Source: Gelatoporia subvermispora B (taxonomy: Eukaryota > Basidiomycota > Agaricomycetes > Polyporales > Gelatoporiaceae). Taken from it: a stretch of 64,000 bases of DNA. Under the pieces are notes generated by a model, which saw nothing but the letters and a program-made list of their open reading frames with translations, searched no databases and was not told the DNA's origin. The stretch spans positions 1,343,059-1,407,058 of the forward strand of contig KB445799.1 in assembly GCA_000320605.2 (NCBI GenBank), written 5' to 3'. The translations under genes and the position numbers were made by a program. Positions 33,781-47,155 of the stretch are shown here, piece after piece; positions within the stretch are counted from its first letter, which is position 1; each line of letters opens with the position of its first letter.

Positions 33781-34343
33781 GGTGATCGAGTGTCCATGGC
33801 GCCTATGCAAAACGCTCTTCTCCAGCAGTCGCTTCGAGCCTTCGTGGTGACGTTCTCTGTGATTCCAATATCAGATATCCAGCCAGGGGTGGTAGGATTT
33901 GGTTCGCATAGGATAGATGGTACATGCTTATCGATGACTCACATTAGATCGCCCGGAGCTTCTTATGAGTGCAGATGATCACTTCCGGCTTCCCTTCTAC
34001 TCCTTCGCAAATACTGCACATATCGATGAAGTGAGGGGATGGTCGTCCTATGTGGGTCTTGAGGCTATTCCACGTCGCACAATTTGACCGTTCAGTGCAT
34101 GGTGTATGAACACTTGCACTTTACAACCACGCTCCTTGAGATACTGTACAGGCCTTCTTCTATCGGCAGCAATCATAACCGGACACTCGGTGTCAATAAA
34201 TGCGTCAGGGGATCGTCCGAAGCATGGTCGCTTGTGAAAACCGACGCCCGCTCTAAATCAATGTGACATACCCTCTCGCATCGCTGCATATAAGCACCTC
34301 GCAATGCATGCTCTGCGCTTCACTAGTGTCCCACCGCACTAGG
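33781..34343. other. Spacer between the hAT remnant and hydrolase copy 3
   Basis: No gene seen. The 3' part includes a TATA-like CATATAAG at 34287-34294, about 50 nt before the start of the next hydrolase. Confidence 0.45.
34287..34294 (+). promoter_or_regulatory. TATA-like box of hydrolase copy 3
   Basis: CATATAAG about 50 nt upstream of the ATG at 34344. Other copies have TATA boxes at similar distances (TATAAATA before copy 5, TATAAAAA before copy 6). Confidence 0.4.
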
Positions 34344-35793
34344 ATGTCCCAGTACAGCCACCTCTCGGTTCCCGACCCGGAGGTCGCTGCCATCCTCGCT
34401 GGCGCGCCCCAGAAACCGGAAAAACCAGAGCTTGAGAAATACCGAAAGCTCTTTGGTCAGGATCTTGTCGATGGGGCTCATGCAATCTGGGGTCCTCGAC
34501 TTCCCGCAGGTGCGATGTCATAGTTCCCTCATGCGAGTATTGGCTCCATCATTTACTGATGTTTCTCGATAGACTCGGAGTACCGGGTCAAGGACTTCGA
34601 GGTTCCCGTCGATGGAGAAAATATAACAGTCAGGTCAATTGTCCCTACACCTGGAGGCTCAGAAGGATCTATGTTTCCTCTTCTGTATTGGATGCACTTC
34701 GGAGGTGCGTACATCACGACAAATATCTCTCTTTTGATGAAAGAAATGATAATTCGATATGCAGGATTCAGCTCGGGAAACATCGATATCGACGATTACT
34801 TCCTCAGGATTATGTCCGCAGAGCTCCAGGTCTCAGTGCTGAGCGTCGAATACAGGTGCGCAGCGTTATGTCTGCATTCGGATGGTTTCTTCCACTCAAG
34901 AAGTATATGCTGAGCTCGTATATGCAGGCTCGCTCCGGAGTACAAGTATCCCGTCCCCGTGAACGATGCGTATGCCGTGCTGAAATGGGTCAGTATACTA
35001 TCGCCCCATCGTATCGAATCTCGTTACTAATGATGCTATATAGGCAATGGAGAATGCTTCTGTACTCTCCGCGGACCCGACAAAGGGTCTCATTGTCGGC
35101 GGGGGATCGTCTGGCGCACAAATGGCCACGGTCATTGCGCATCGCGCACTGAACGACCCGTTCTTCGCTGGTGCCGGAAGGAAGATCACAGGGCAGATTC
35201 TGCAGTGTCCAACACTGTTGCATCCTAACGCTGTGCCCGAACAGTAATTCATATATCGATTTGATCCATTCTGACACTTGCTGACAATGCCTCGTAATTG
35301 AGGTACAAATCCGAGCTGCTGTCCCTGGAGCAGAATGCCATGGCTCCTGGGATTACGAAGGAGTTTGTGTACTACGTGTATGGCGAGTATCATACATCAT
35401 AACTCTGGTCGATGATCGGCAGCAGTTGATCGACAACATCACTAGATCAATACGGAGCCCCACCAGAGGACCCGGAATGCTCGCCCCTGCTTTACCCTTC
35501 GCACAGGGACTTGGCTCCGGCATATTTCCAGATCTGCGGGTTGGATCCGATTCGGGATGAAGGTTTCTTGTACGAGCAACTGCTCAAAGAGTCAGGAGTG
35601 AAGACGAAGCTTGATGTGTGAGTAATAAGTCACGTCACAGCTATTTGATCCAGCGAACGCTTACGCCGAGCGGGGCAGGTATTCCGGCGCACCGCACTTG
35701 TTCTACTACTCGTTCCCGGGCATTGCACAAGCGAAGAAGCTAGAGGAGGACTTCAAGGAGGGTGTACGGTGGCTGCTCCAGAGCACCTCTTGA
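34344..35793 (+). CDS. Alpha/beta hydrolase fold-3 esterase, copy 3
   Basis: The only copy on the plus strand. It starts MSQYSHLSVPDPEV and ends VRWLLQSTS. After the first intron come SEYRVKDFEVPVDGENITV and WMHFGG, then NIDIDDYFLRIMSAELQVSV, LAPEYKYPVPVNDAYAVLKW, the elbow GGGSSGAQ, ICGLDPIRDEG and YSGAPHLFYYSFPG. The catalytic Ser, Asp and His are all present, but the oxyanion-hole HGGG is HFGG, which may weaken transition-state stabilisation. Introns of about 50-60 nt occur at the family positions. No signal peptide. It lies between transposon remnants and a disordered-protein gene, away from the main array at 45.8-52.8 kb, and is inverted relative to it. Confidence 0.8.
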
Positions 35794-35967
35794 CCGCATG
35801 CAGTCACAACGGTGTAGTAGGGCCAATCCATGTATGGTATCATCCGTCATTGAGTACAATATTATCCTGTGTCTATCCTACATCTGTAATCCAATCTAAT
35901 TCCATTCCGTTGCATTCCATCCCATCTATCATCATGTTGCAATCTTCCTCCCTTGATCTCCCACCTA

Positions 35968-37150
35968 TCAGTGACAACTTGGACACGTCGAGCCACAGTA
36001 GTGCCCCGCCAACCTGTCATGCACCACAATGATCGCGAACTTGGACCCGGTTCGGCCGCCAGAGACCGCGCGGCGGCCCGTACGCGGGGAGGATGGGGCG
36101 CGCAGGGCGCCGAGGCGTGGGGAGGACGGGACACGCGTGAGGCCCGTGCGCGTGTGGCGCGCGGGGTTCGAGGGGACACGCGGCGCGCTGACGTGCCGCC
36201 GCGTCGGGCGCGGGGTCTCATCTAGGGTGCTGCCGTCGTGTGGCTCCTCGGGCGCAGGGGTACCCTCGACTGCGACCGCAACCGCAACCGGAGGGTTGGG
36301 GGATGAGTCTGGGGTGGGACGGCAGGGTGTTGAGGGAGGGACGGCTGTCGCTGGTGTTGAGGGAGGTACAGCCGTCGACGGGGAGCAGGAACATGAGAGT
36401 ACCGGGGTGGGGAGGCCAGCGGCTGCGAGCGCGGCCGAGGAGAGCGGCGAGGGCTTGCGTATCGTGATGTTCGTCTGGAGCGGAGCGGGCCGCTTGCGCT
36501 TCGGAATAGAGAGGGGATGGAGCGAGTTGTCTGCGTCCGTCTCGGACTCCGGCACAACGATGATCGGTTCAGAGGGCGAGTCTAGAAGCTTGGCGGAGAG
36601 AGAGGGGAGCATGAGCATGGGACAGTCGGGGAGGTCTTCGGGGGTAGGGGGAGAATCGACTGTAGCGCCCGAGCTGGTGGAAGACGCTTCCAGACCGGGG
36701 GGTGAAGGAAGATCGTCTGATGCGTCACTTGACTCGCTTGACTCTGGGTAAGATTCAGCTTGTTGTGCTCGTCTTTGCTGAAAGGGAGTTAGATGGGAAC
36801 ACGTGCATAAATGGCAGGAGTTACGTACCCATTTTTCCAGGAACCGACGCGCCTCGGGCGTGGACCACGAAAGACCGTCAAGGTCGAGGAACTCGCACTT
36901 GACTGACTGCAAGGACGCCACGAGAGTCATGTACTGCTCCTGTTGAGCTTATGAGCAACGATCATGGGAGGCAAAGTATGCGGCGTACCCTCGTCATCTT
37001 AGCATCCTCCTGGTCCGTCAACCGCTGCTCCTCCTCCCACATTCTGAGCTGTCGCAGACGGTTCTTCGACCTCTCGCTATGGTCCTTTACAGGCGCCTTT
37101 GAGCCACCGGGAGCGGCAGGGCCCTGAGCGACAGAGCGAGGTGCTGCCAT
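35968..37150 (-). CDS. Disordered Ser/Pro-rich protein of unknown function
   Basis: Three exons on the minus strand (37150-36989, 36939-36829, 36777-35968) give 360 residues. The first 100 residues look structured: a basic, probably helical stretch SERSKNRLRQLRMWEEEQRL, then EQYMTLVASLQSVKCEFLDL and WSTPEARRFLEKW. The rest is low complexity, with SESSDASDDLPSPPG, a short internal repeat (TAVPPSTPA, TAVPPSTPC), a basic nuclear-localisation-like IPKRKRPA, and Arg/Ser-rich tail motifs such as RVPSSPRLGALRAPSSPRTG. No family is recognised. It is divergently transcribed from PCNA across 650 bp, so the two may share promoter elements. A nuclear location is inference from the basic clusters. Confidence 0.65.
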
Positions 37151-37575
37151 CGGTGATGCAAGAACAACAAACTGCAGGACCAGCTGGCAGTCGAAGAGAG
37201 CGATAACACAAAGGAGTGCACACGGATGTTAGGAGAACTTTGAACGAAAGTGAGTCGCGTGGCTAGCCTGCGCACACGAGAAAGAATCCGGGGGCAAGAA
37301 GCTGATGGCGTGCGCCGCGGAAGCTTTGTTGGTGATTTGAGTGCAGACTGATCGTGGGGTTCCGAACATGTACACGTTTGACGATGTCAGATGGAATCAA
37401 GATCACAAGAACAGTCAAAGGGGACAGCGACGCAACGAGCACGAGGAGAACAGAGCAATGCCAGCAACGTGGATGTCGAGATGGCAACTTTCGGATGTCA
37501 AGATGCGACAGCCACCCGTCGCCCGTCGTCGTCAAAGAAACACGCCACGCGCCGGCCTACCAGCGCCAAAGCGCG

Positions 37576-37718
37576 ACGCGTCCGTGGCTGATCCCGTGAT
37601 CGCGAGGGGTGACACGAGATCGGTGACGAGTGTGACGAGACAATGTGACAAAATCGTGACACCACGCGTCAGAATTTCACGCTCCGCCTCAAAGGGGAAC
37701 GCGTCGCGACCGGTCGCG
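37576..37718 (+). promoter_or_regulatory. Cluster of three ACGCGT (MCB-type) boxes between the divergent promoters
   Basis: ACGCGT occurs at 37576-37581, 37664-37669 and 37699-37704. The third overlaps the edge of a perfect 14-bp palindrome CGCGACCGGTCGCG at 37705-37718. ACGCGT is the box bound by the fungal G1/S factor MBF (Mbp1-type), and PCNA is a classic MBF target in yeasts. The boxes lie 97-225 bp before the PCNA ATG, so cell-cycle control of PCNA, and perhaps of the divergent gene, is likely. Confidence 0.6.
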
Positions 37719-37800
37719 TTCTCTTTCTTCTCTCGTTCCCTCGTACCGTCCATCAGGCTACCCCTCCTCCACATTTCACCTTGACGAGTTACGAACAATT

Positions 37801-39188
<1,388 letters not shown>

Positions 39189-39985
39189 TTTTGGGGCCGT
39201 AGACTATTCCTCCTCTCTCGTAGCAAAAGGCGTATATCTTCCCGTCGTCGTTTTATCAATCTCTGCTATCTCCACTGTACTTACTGCCATTATCGTGTTG
39301 TGTATCGATTTGAGCTTTTGTCGAGGATGTATTGTTCTGCTCGAAATTTGACGGTGTGGCTCACGGCGAGTCGGAAGGCGCTGATGCTTCGCGTGGGCGC
39401 TTGCACTTGGCTCTGCGCCACCATGTCGACGTTGAACGCTATTTTCTAGAAGATCGTGACGCGCAGACTTTGGTCAGTTCGATGTTGTCTGACATCTTGA
39501 CCTCGATGACGGCGAATTATTGTAAAGGCCGCTCCGCGCCATCACACACTATCGTCCGGTGACTTGCCGGCAGTAACTCTGTGGCTCAGAACAAAGTCGT
39601 GCGGAGCCGTTGCGACCTACGCATAGGCCCTGGCTGCTTCCCGCGCTTCTCTGATGAAGCGGCACTGGCGATTTGCAAGTTAAAGTCGGAAGTAATTAGG
39701 AGAACGGATCATTGATTGGCTGTGGCTGCGACCGGCCTGAGCTTGCGCAGCGCCTGCGGCAATTTGCCTTCAAGCTTCTTGTGGCTCGATTGATTCTTTG
39801 AAATTACACCCGCGCATGCGGAATGGCAACCTACGCTGAGACAACTTTTGTTCCTCTGGGCGTATATAACCCTCGGATGTTCCGACGAGATTCGCCTTAC
39901 CGGCATATCTCCCGAATTTCCTAGCATCCTCCCGCTCGAGCACTCAGACCTAGCTCTCGTCATCTGTTCGTTTCTTGATTCCACG
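39189..39985. other. Intergenic, 0.8 kb
   Basis: 3' flank of PCNA and upstream region of the small gene at 39986. A TATATAAC-like element occurs at about 39863-39870, about 115 nt upstream of the next ATG. No gene seen. Confidence 0.4.
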
Positions 39986-40539
39986 ATGAGCCCCAAATCT
40001 CCCTCGCCGTCGCCGCCGCTTGCGCACATCGAGCAGAGCGTCATTGGAGAGGGCACCAAGATAGCAAATAACTACAGCGAATGCTGCACGATCCTCGACA
40101 AGGCGCTCGCAGATAATATCGCCCAAGGTCACGCAAAGGAGCAGTTCGATACGCTGTGGAAGGACCCAGGATTCACGGACCGTCTGTTCCTGACGTACGG
40201 CGCGACTGGGGAGCCCCAAGACAAAGCCTTAGCGCATGTCTGGCTAGTGAACCTGCTCAAGGATCAGATGGTCAAGCTTGACTGTACAACGACGGCGGTC
40301 TGGATGAACGACTTGGCACGACGTCTTCCAATGCTGAGAAGTGTGGCGAAGACCTGCACCATCAACGAGTGGCCCACACATGCGAGGAGAATACTTCAAG
40401 GTGCCCCCTACAGCTTGTACGTTTTGATTTTGCCACCACGTATAGACTTCTTGCTCATTATGTTCTTCGCGTTCATCGGGACGACAGCAATGACGCAAAT
40501 ATTGTGGCCCTATGGCATATGTGTAAGGATACACGTTGA
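39986..40539 (+). CDS. Small hypothetical protein
   Basis: Two exons (39986-40416 and 40488-40539, a 71-nt intron with donor GTACGT and acceptor GACAG) give 160 residues in frame. The start MSPKSPSPSPPLAHIEQSVI is Pro/Ser-rich. The body is probably helical, with ECCTILDKALADNIAQGHAK, FDTLWKDPGFTDRLFLTYG, ALAHVWLVNLLKDQMVKLD and LARRLPMLRSVAKTCTINEW. It has no signal peptide, membrane segment or recognised domain. The composition is amphipathic and coding-like, and the intron ends fit consensus. Confidence 0.5.
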
Positions 40540-41465
40540 ACCTCGCGAGCTATGCTTGTATTCCGTGATCAGTGATGCGTGTCAAAACTTAAGTAGTACT
40601 AAGTAATCGTTAATCCGAATAATGTGTAGTCTTTAGTTCAGTCTTGAATTGTCGTCGACGTGTTAGTGGCTCGAGCGTATATGGAAGGAGAGATACCAAA
40701 TCAGGCTTGTTCTGCCTGATCGGTTTGCTTCCGTCGGTGTTCGACGATCTGTCGCACTGCTGGTGTCATAAATTGCTGTTCGGTGTGCACTAAGAAAAGG
40801 GTCTATGAAGGAAGATCTGAAGTAGAACCATCCTTTTCGTGAGTGTTTCACCGCATTGTTACCTCCCTCAATTATGTATGAAATTATGAATCGGTCTGCA
40901 GGACTCCATCCGCCAGCAGTACTGAACGAGAGCTTGACACTACACGTGAGCTCATGAGTCATATATAAGACTTTTATCTCGTGGATATGAAATCTCTTGT
41001 CGCGAGTAACGTTCTGTGATTATATGACAGGGTTTTCGAGCGTTGGGCATTGAAATATTGGAATTCTCGCCAGAGGAGGCAACGATGCAATTCCTAATAC
41101 GTGTCTCTGAAAGTCTATCATATTGTCTCATAACTGGTTCTCAACACAGCCCATCCACTGCACAGGCTCATTTGCGCTGTGCTTACGCTCTTGTGCTGGT
41201 CAGCACGCCTTTAGGTTCCTCAAGGCACGTGCTGCATAATTCGCGGGCGTCATCGATCAGCGCTTGTTTCTTCCATTCTAACCAACCTCAGTAGAACAAG
41301 ACCGACTGGCGACGAACATCACGACGACGAATCACATCGAAAACTGCTCCACAATATACACGAAGATACCTTCCTCCCACTGCATGTATGACAACACTCG
41401 CCACGAGAATTCCAGGTCGGTCGTCCGAGTGGCTGACACGTACCCCATCTGACTCGCATGCAACA
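40540..41465. other. Intergenic, 0.9 kb
   Basis: AT-richer than the flanking genes, with no supported coding signal. It contains the upstream region of the large gene beginning at 41466 (or at an in-frame ATG at 41388). Confidence 0.4.
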
Positions 41466-44400
41466 ATGTCTGACACCTATGTAGATGCTGAGAACTGGGA
41501 CGAAGACTTTGATTTCAATCGCCCACAAGCCAATGAGCAAACTAATGCCCCACGTACACCACCTCGCAGCGCCAAGAAGGCAGTACGCATGCACTGGGAT
41601 GAACCTGGACCATCGACGCTATCTCGACGACCAGCACCGCCTGCCGAGAATTGGGACGAGGACTTCGTTGATAACTCTGGGTCACCATTACACGGACGCA
41701 CACAGCCGTCCCGAAGTCAGGACACAGAGAATTGGGATGACGACTTTGAGGAGGAGCAAGATGGTCTCTCGCCACAGAAGAAGGGAGTGCCGCGCGAGAC
41801 ATCATGGAATTCATCTGATGAGGAGGATGACTATGGATTTGCGGGACAGGAAGAGGACCGTACGGTAACGTCTCGTGCTCGCACTCTTCCGCTCAAGATA
41901 CCAGGTAGCACGCCACCGCCCCCGGTCCCCCCGTTGCCCTCACCATTTCCGCGATCACCCACCGCGTCCGTCTTCTCCATGCCCGTCTCTTCAGCAGGTG
42001 GACGAGACTCGACGTCATTGTCTTATGCGTCCACTGCCCACATACCCCTTCGTCCGACCCATTCTTCTGGCAGCTCCCAGGCGCGTCTCGCTCTCCTACC
42101 ACCCAGCCCTCCTATACACCGCGAACGACGGAGGCTGAGGAAGAAATCGCGCCCTCCACGACCTCTCGAAGACAACATCTACGAACTCGAGGACCGCGCC
42201 GAGCCGACTGCCCCCTCTACCCCCGAGCGCAGCCCCGCCATAGCTCCCACGGCACTGCAGGATGACGCAGCGCAGGACCCACGTCCATCAACCTCCGCTC
42301 CCACAACCAAGTCGCCGCTCCTCTCGCGCATCGGCTCCGTGGGCAAGCGGTGGAGCGCAGGACGGCGCAAGCGTGCCAGTACAGGTCCGTCCGAGGTCGC
42401 GTTGCACGAGAGCCCGCGGGAGCAGCCTGCGAGCGGACGAAGCTCGATGGAGCAGCGCTCGCGGCCGGTGTCGCTCGTCGCAGCAGGCGCGCAATCGTCG
42501 TCGAAGTCGGGCGCAGGCGGCTGGTTTTTTCGCGGCGGTGGCGGCAGCGCTGGGCCGGGCGCGCCACCGGCCCAGCCCGCGGCCCTAGTGCATGAGCGCA
42601 GCATCGAGAAGCTCCTCGCGCTCATCCCCGGCGCGACCGAGCAGGAACTGGCTGAGTGGGCAGGTGTGGGTGCAGGCCAGCGCTTCGGCGCGAGCACAAG
42701 CCTCCCACAGGACGTGCCCGCGCTCACGGGCGAGCCGCAGGACGTGTTTGGAGCGCCGCGTAGGCCGATGTCAATGCAGGTGCCGGGCTCGCGCTCGAGC
42801 TCGACACGGAGCAAGAAACCGCCGCTGCCGCGTCTTGCGTCGTACGGCCAGCATGTTGGGAAGCGTCCTTCGACGGCGGGGAGCAGCCGCTCGAGTTCAA
42901 GGCATGGCGCACCTTCTGTGAGCGTGGAAGATGTGCGGTATACTCGCGGCGCGACAGACGAGGAGCCTGAGCAGGCACCCAGAACGCCGTCGAAGCACGC
43001 CAAGGCGCATAAGGATGACGAGCCGAGTGGCAAGCGGATTTTTGGTATACGGCGCATTAGCCTTGCTGGTTCAACACCGAAGCGCTCCAAACAACAGGAG
43101 CGTGGACAGCCTGCTACAGCGATATCTACGGAGAAATTAGCTGACACGCAGGATGAACAAACTCCACGTCCTCCCTCGCGCGTAATGCGTAGTTCATTTG
43201 ATGCTCTCCTTCCCCCGATCGAACTGCAACCCCCGTCCCCGCCGAGAACCATCCCTACTTCGCCTTCTGCGCCACCAGCCATAGAGTCAATGCTGCGACC
43301 TAAACCATCTCTCGAGCCTTCCCGCTCTCACCCTGCACTCTCAGCTAAGAGCTCCCCTGTTAGTCTAGATAGGACGTCTTCTGATGCTGTACGTTCACCT
43401 CTGCCGTCCCCGGGCCGCCCTGGGGCGTCCACGTCTCCAGCACAGTCCGCCTCTCTCGGCAGAGCAACACAGCTGCCGAAGGAGCACGACGCTAATGGGT
43501 CGTCGCCGGTCCCGCGACGGAGCTCGCTTGGTGACTTAAAGATTCCTCCACGCATTAGCCAGGCACAGATGGGTCTGCGGCGTGACCTCTGGATGGTGCG
43601 AGAGTTTGCGGCGAGTGTGGAGCGTGAGTGGTTGCCTTGGCTCTTTGAGATGTTGGCTAATGCTCACACATGCTATAGAGCTGAAGCAGCTCCAAGCCCG
43701 GTACACTGATGTAGTGAGCGAAGTGCAAGCTGCAATCATTAACGCTCAGACTCCTTCGCCCCGCACCGTCTCGCCGACCATGTTCAGTCTCCCGAAGCCT
43801 ATTTCTCGATCACGTTCAAATACCCATCCTCTGCAGGTTTCTACACTGGAACAACATCAACCGCTCAGCGCAAACTTTCAGAGCATCGACGCCAAGTATC
43901 GTATTGCATGGGAATGTGCTGAGTTGCTGATCGATTTAGGGGGCGGCACCACCGTCGCTACATCTACCCCTGGGTTCCCATCTAGTCAGTCGATGCCTGT
44001 GGCACCAGCGACACAGGCATCGGCGACCAGTCCCATTGATGGCCGCAAGAGCCGCGAGCGTGCGGTCACTCTCGGAGGGGACGATCCTAAACCAGTCTTG
44101 CCCCTCTCGCCGACCACGCATTTAGCCGAGAGTCCCACACAGTGGCGAGCTTCCACTGGGAGACATGAGCTGAGCCAGCGACAACTTCAGCTACTTCGCG
44201 AAATGTTGAACAACCCGGACACCTCCGCTACTATGGCGCTGGGGTCGCCCATTCCGGAGGAAGAGAAGGTTAACCGCGGGTGGCACTGGGGAGACCCGAT
44301 GAGCAGCACCGTCACGCTCCCGACGGAGGACCTCGAGCACGGGTCAAGTGCATCCGACCAGCCGGGCAAGAAGCGCAGGAGCAGCCGGCTGGGTATGAGA

Positions 44401-45297
44401 GCCCTCAGAGATATGTTGAAGTCGCTGAAGAAAGCCTCCACTGAGCATTCACAGGCGGCCCCGCTTTCACCTCTTGTCCCGCAGTCCGCCGTGTCAATCT
44501 CGGCGAGCACAGACTCGTCCGCGGGCGTTGGCCAGGAGAAACAAGAGAAGCAACGCTCACTGGCGCAGCGCCGCCGTGCGAAGACGAGCACAGGCCCTGA
44601 CTCCGTGAGATCCGCGAGGCAACGAGATGGATATCCCGATACTCCCTCAGGCCTGCCCTCCTCCCTTACGCACAGGTCATCTCCCAGGAGACCATCGCTA
44701 GCGTCAATCTTCCGGCTGGGCCAGAAGAGCAAGACTGTCTCGAGCGCGGGACCACAGGCATCGCGGGAGAACCTTGGGCATTCTTCCCCGGGAGAGCCAC
44801 TGCGCAGCGCATCTGAGGCAAGCACCGGCGAGGACGACTGGGATCGGGTCGAGTCGTCGTCCGATCTGACGCACGCAGCGCAGAATTGGGGGTCCTCTGA
44901 TGGCTCCGCGACGGTCCGCGGCCGAAGCTGGAAGAACGGTCGTTCGCCGTACATGCTACAGCAGGCGCGCACGCCAGACGCACGCCGGATGGCCAGTGCG
45001 TCTCGGTCGTCGATTTGGAGCTCGGGTCCGGGCAACGGGTCCACTGCGCAGATTGACGAGCTCCCATCGACTACGCAAGTCTACCAGCGCACGACCAAAT
45101 TGTCTGATGTGCAGGAGAGGCCCGACAAGGCCAGCTCGCGGCCTGCGAAGAACGGCAGCGCACGGGAGGTGGACCCGAAGCTGGCCATGACGCCTGAGAA
45201 TATTGGGCCCCTGCTAGAGCATGCGCGCGAGGTGCACACGCGGTGTGCTGCATGTATTGCTGAGCTCAGGGCGCTCCTCTCGGAGACGTCACTTTGA
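41466..45297 (+). CDS. Large disordered protein with ENWDEDF repeats
   Basis: Two exons (41466-43623, 43679-45297; a 55-nt intron) give 1258 residues. An in-frame ATG at 41388 would add 26. The N-terminus carries three spaced acidic-aromatic motifs: AENWDEDFDF, AENWDEDFVD and TENWDDDFEE. They are followed by long Ser/Pro/Arg-rich disordered sequence with PPPPVPPLPSPFP and many RSxS phosphosite-like patches. The second exon begins with a helical segment (QLKQLQARYTDVVSEVQAAI) and a conserved-looking block FQSIDAKYRIAWECAELLID. The C-terminus is helical again (LLEHAREVHTRCAACIAELR). Acidic W-D-F repeats of this type occur in septation/mitotic-exit regulators (Byr4/Bfa1), but I see no other Byr4 hallmark, so the function stays open. 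It is probably a scaffold or signalling adaptor. Confidence 0.65.
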
Positions 45298-45776
45298 GCC
45301 GTGGACATTACTCTCTGTACGGATGCTTGGGCTGTAAGTCGTCGTGTTATTGCTGTCGCGTTGTGCCGTCCTATCTAGCTCTCCTATACCTACGCTTTCG
45401 CGATCTCGTTGAGCAGTACTAGCAAAATGTACATTGTTGATCCGGGGGACCTAGAACTTAGCATTGTCTGGATGTCTGGAATTATCAGACTTAACACCCG
45501 GCGGATCCTCTGTTGAGACAAGAGATATTATATATCACTGGTCCATGGGGCGTGCCGATATCTGGACACTTCGAGTATGAATGTGCTGGCGGCGGGAGAT
45601 AGTTCCACATCTTGGCCGAAGGGCGGTGGCAAGCCGATTGGTGCATGAATTCATGACGAAAGGCATGTAGCCTACTTCACTCTACGTGGATACCACACAG
45701 AATCGTCGTGTTTATCAAACTCGCATGGGCGAGACCTCCCAGTACACACATCTAAGTATTAGAGATTTATGAACCA
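45298..45776. other. Convergent 3' spacer
   Basis: Lies between the 3' end of the large disordered-protein gene and the stop of hydrolase copy 4. No coding signal seen. Confidence 0.4.
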
Positions 45777-47155
45777 GGTCCACCCTGAAGTAGCCAACGA
45801 ATACCGTCGTTCAGATCTTTCTCGAGTTTCACTGCCTGCTTTATGTCGGGTGTGAAGAGATAGAAAGTGTGAGGCACCCCCGGATATCTGCAAATGTCCT
45901 TCGTCACGTGGCGGCCTTCAAAGGATAAATCTCGGCAACGTACATATCGAGCCTCGTCCTGACGCCTGCTTCCTTTAATATCTTCTCATATAGTAATCCC
46001 TCGTCGCGCAACGGGTCTAGGCCGCACACTTGAAAATATGCCGGAGGCAGATCCTTGTGTGAAGGATATAGCAGCGGAGAAATATTCGGGTCTCTCGGGT
46101 TCGGCGCCCCGATCCATCCTAGTAAATTGGCTCATTACCTCCGCATCCGACCACACATTCGACAGCTTCCATACCAAACAGCATCCTTACGTCCGCCCTT
46201 GAGAGCAGTGGCGCATCCCAATTCTGATCGAACGATAACAGTTCCGACTTGTACCTATGTCTCATTCAGGCGACGAAGAATCAAGACTGTGAACGAAGCG
46301 CGTACTCGTCTGGATAACCGTCTGGATGAAGCACAGTCGGCATCATCAGAATTTGTCCCGTGATCTTCTTGTCTGAAAAGAAGGGGTCATCACGCGCACG
46401 GTGGGTCATCACCGCGGACAGATTCCCGCCCGCAGAGGTGCCTCCGACGATGAACCCTTGTGACAAGGAAGCAGACAACAGTGACGTGTGTGATGCGGCC
46501 TCCTCTGAATGAGCTGTATACGGGGAGACGATGCAACTGGGAGTGCTCACCCACTTCAGACCCGCATATGCGTCGTCCAGGCCAGTTGGGAATTTGTATT
46601 CTGGTGCAAGTCTGCGAAGTGTAAGGTCGCTTTTGATGACATTCAGGAGAGTTGTCTCCACGAACCTATAATCAACGTTTACAATGGATATTTGGTGTTC
46701 GACGCATAGGATGCGAAGGAGGTAGTCGTCGCTTTCGATGGTACCAAGACAGCAACCTGTGGGGCATTAGCTGCGAGCATCGGTTGTCAACATCTCGACA
46801 CGCGCTCGCCTCCTCCGTGCATCCAATAAAGTAGTGGATATTCTTGACTCTCTGTCCCTTGCGGAGTCGGCACTAAGCAGCGGAGAGTAATTTTGCCATC
46901 ATTTACACAGATTTGATGATCGTCTACTCGATACTCGGAGTCTAGGGGATTCATTAGATCTGGGCTTCATAGTTGGAAATAGTCAATACCTGGAGGAAGG
47001 CGCTGTCCCCAAGATTTCTTCGCGCAGGATACCGTCGCAGAATCGTACATTGACCTCAGAACCTTGGCATCGATAACGTCCGGTATTGGCGGGAACTGTG
47101 ACCGTAGTGGCGCAAATTCGGGGTCTACCTCCGCAAGGTGGCTGTACTGAGACAT
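45777..47155 (-). CDS. Alpha/beta hydrolase fold-3 esterase, copy 4
   Basis: Starts [20 protein letters not shown] and ends WLLQGGPGS. Motifs in order: [65 protein letters not shown], elbow [19 protein letters not shown] and [14 protein letters not shown]. All catalytic residues are in place. Splicing is needed at an unusual GC..AG intron directly after the HGGG motif (donor G/GCGAGC, acceptor CCACAG), where sister genes use GT. A second less obvious intron (donor GGTATGG, acceptor TTACTAG) restores [19 protein letters not shown]. With both, the frame is complete and the gene looks active. Same strand as copies 5 and 6, forming an array. Confidence 0.8.

Noticed and set aside
36029..36751. 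240-codon plus-strand frame
   Set aside because: It is the antisense of the long Ser/Pro-rich exon of the minus-strand gene, which has consistent splice sites and start.
42179..43282. 367-codon minus-strand frame
   Set aside because: Antisense shadow of the ENWDEDF-repeat gene, driven by its GC-rich codons.
41466..45297. Firm assignment as Byr4/Bfa1
   Set aside because: Only the acidic Trp/Phe motifs are similar; no other conserved Byr4 region was found.
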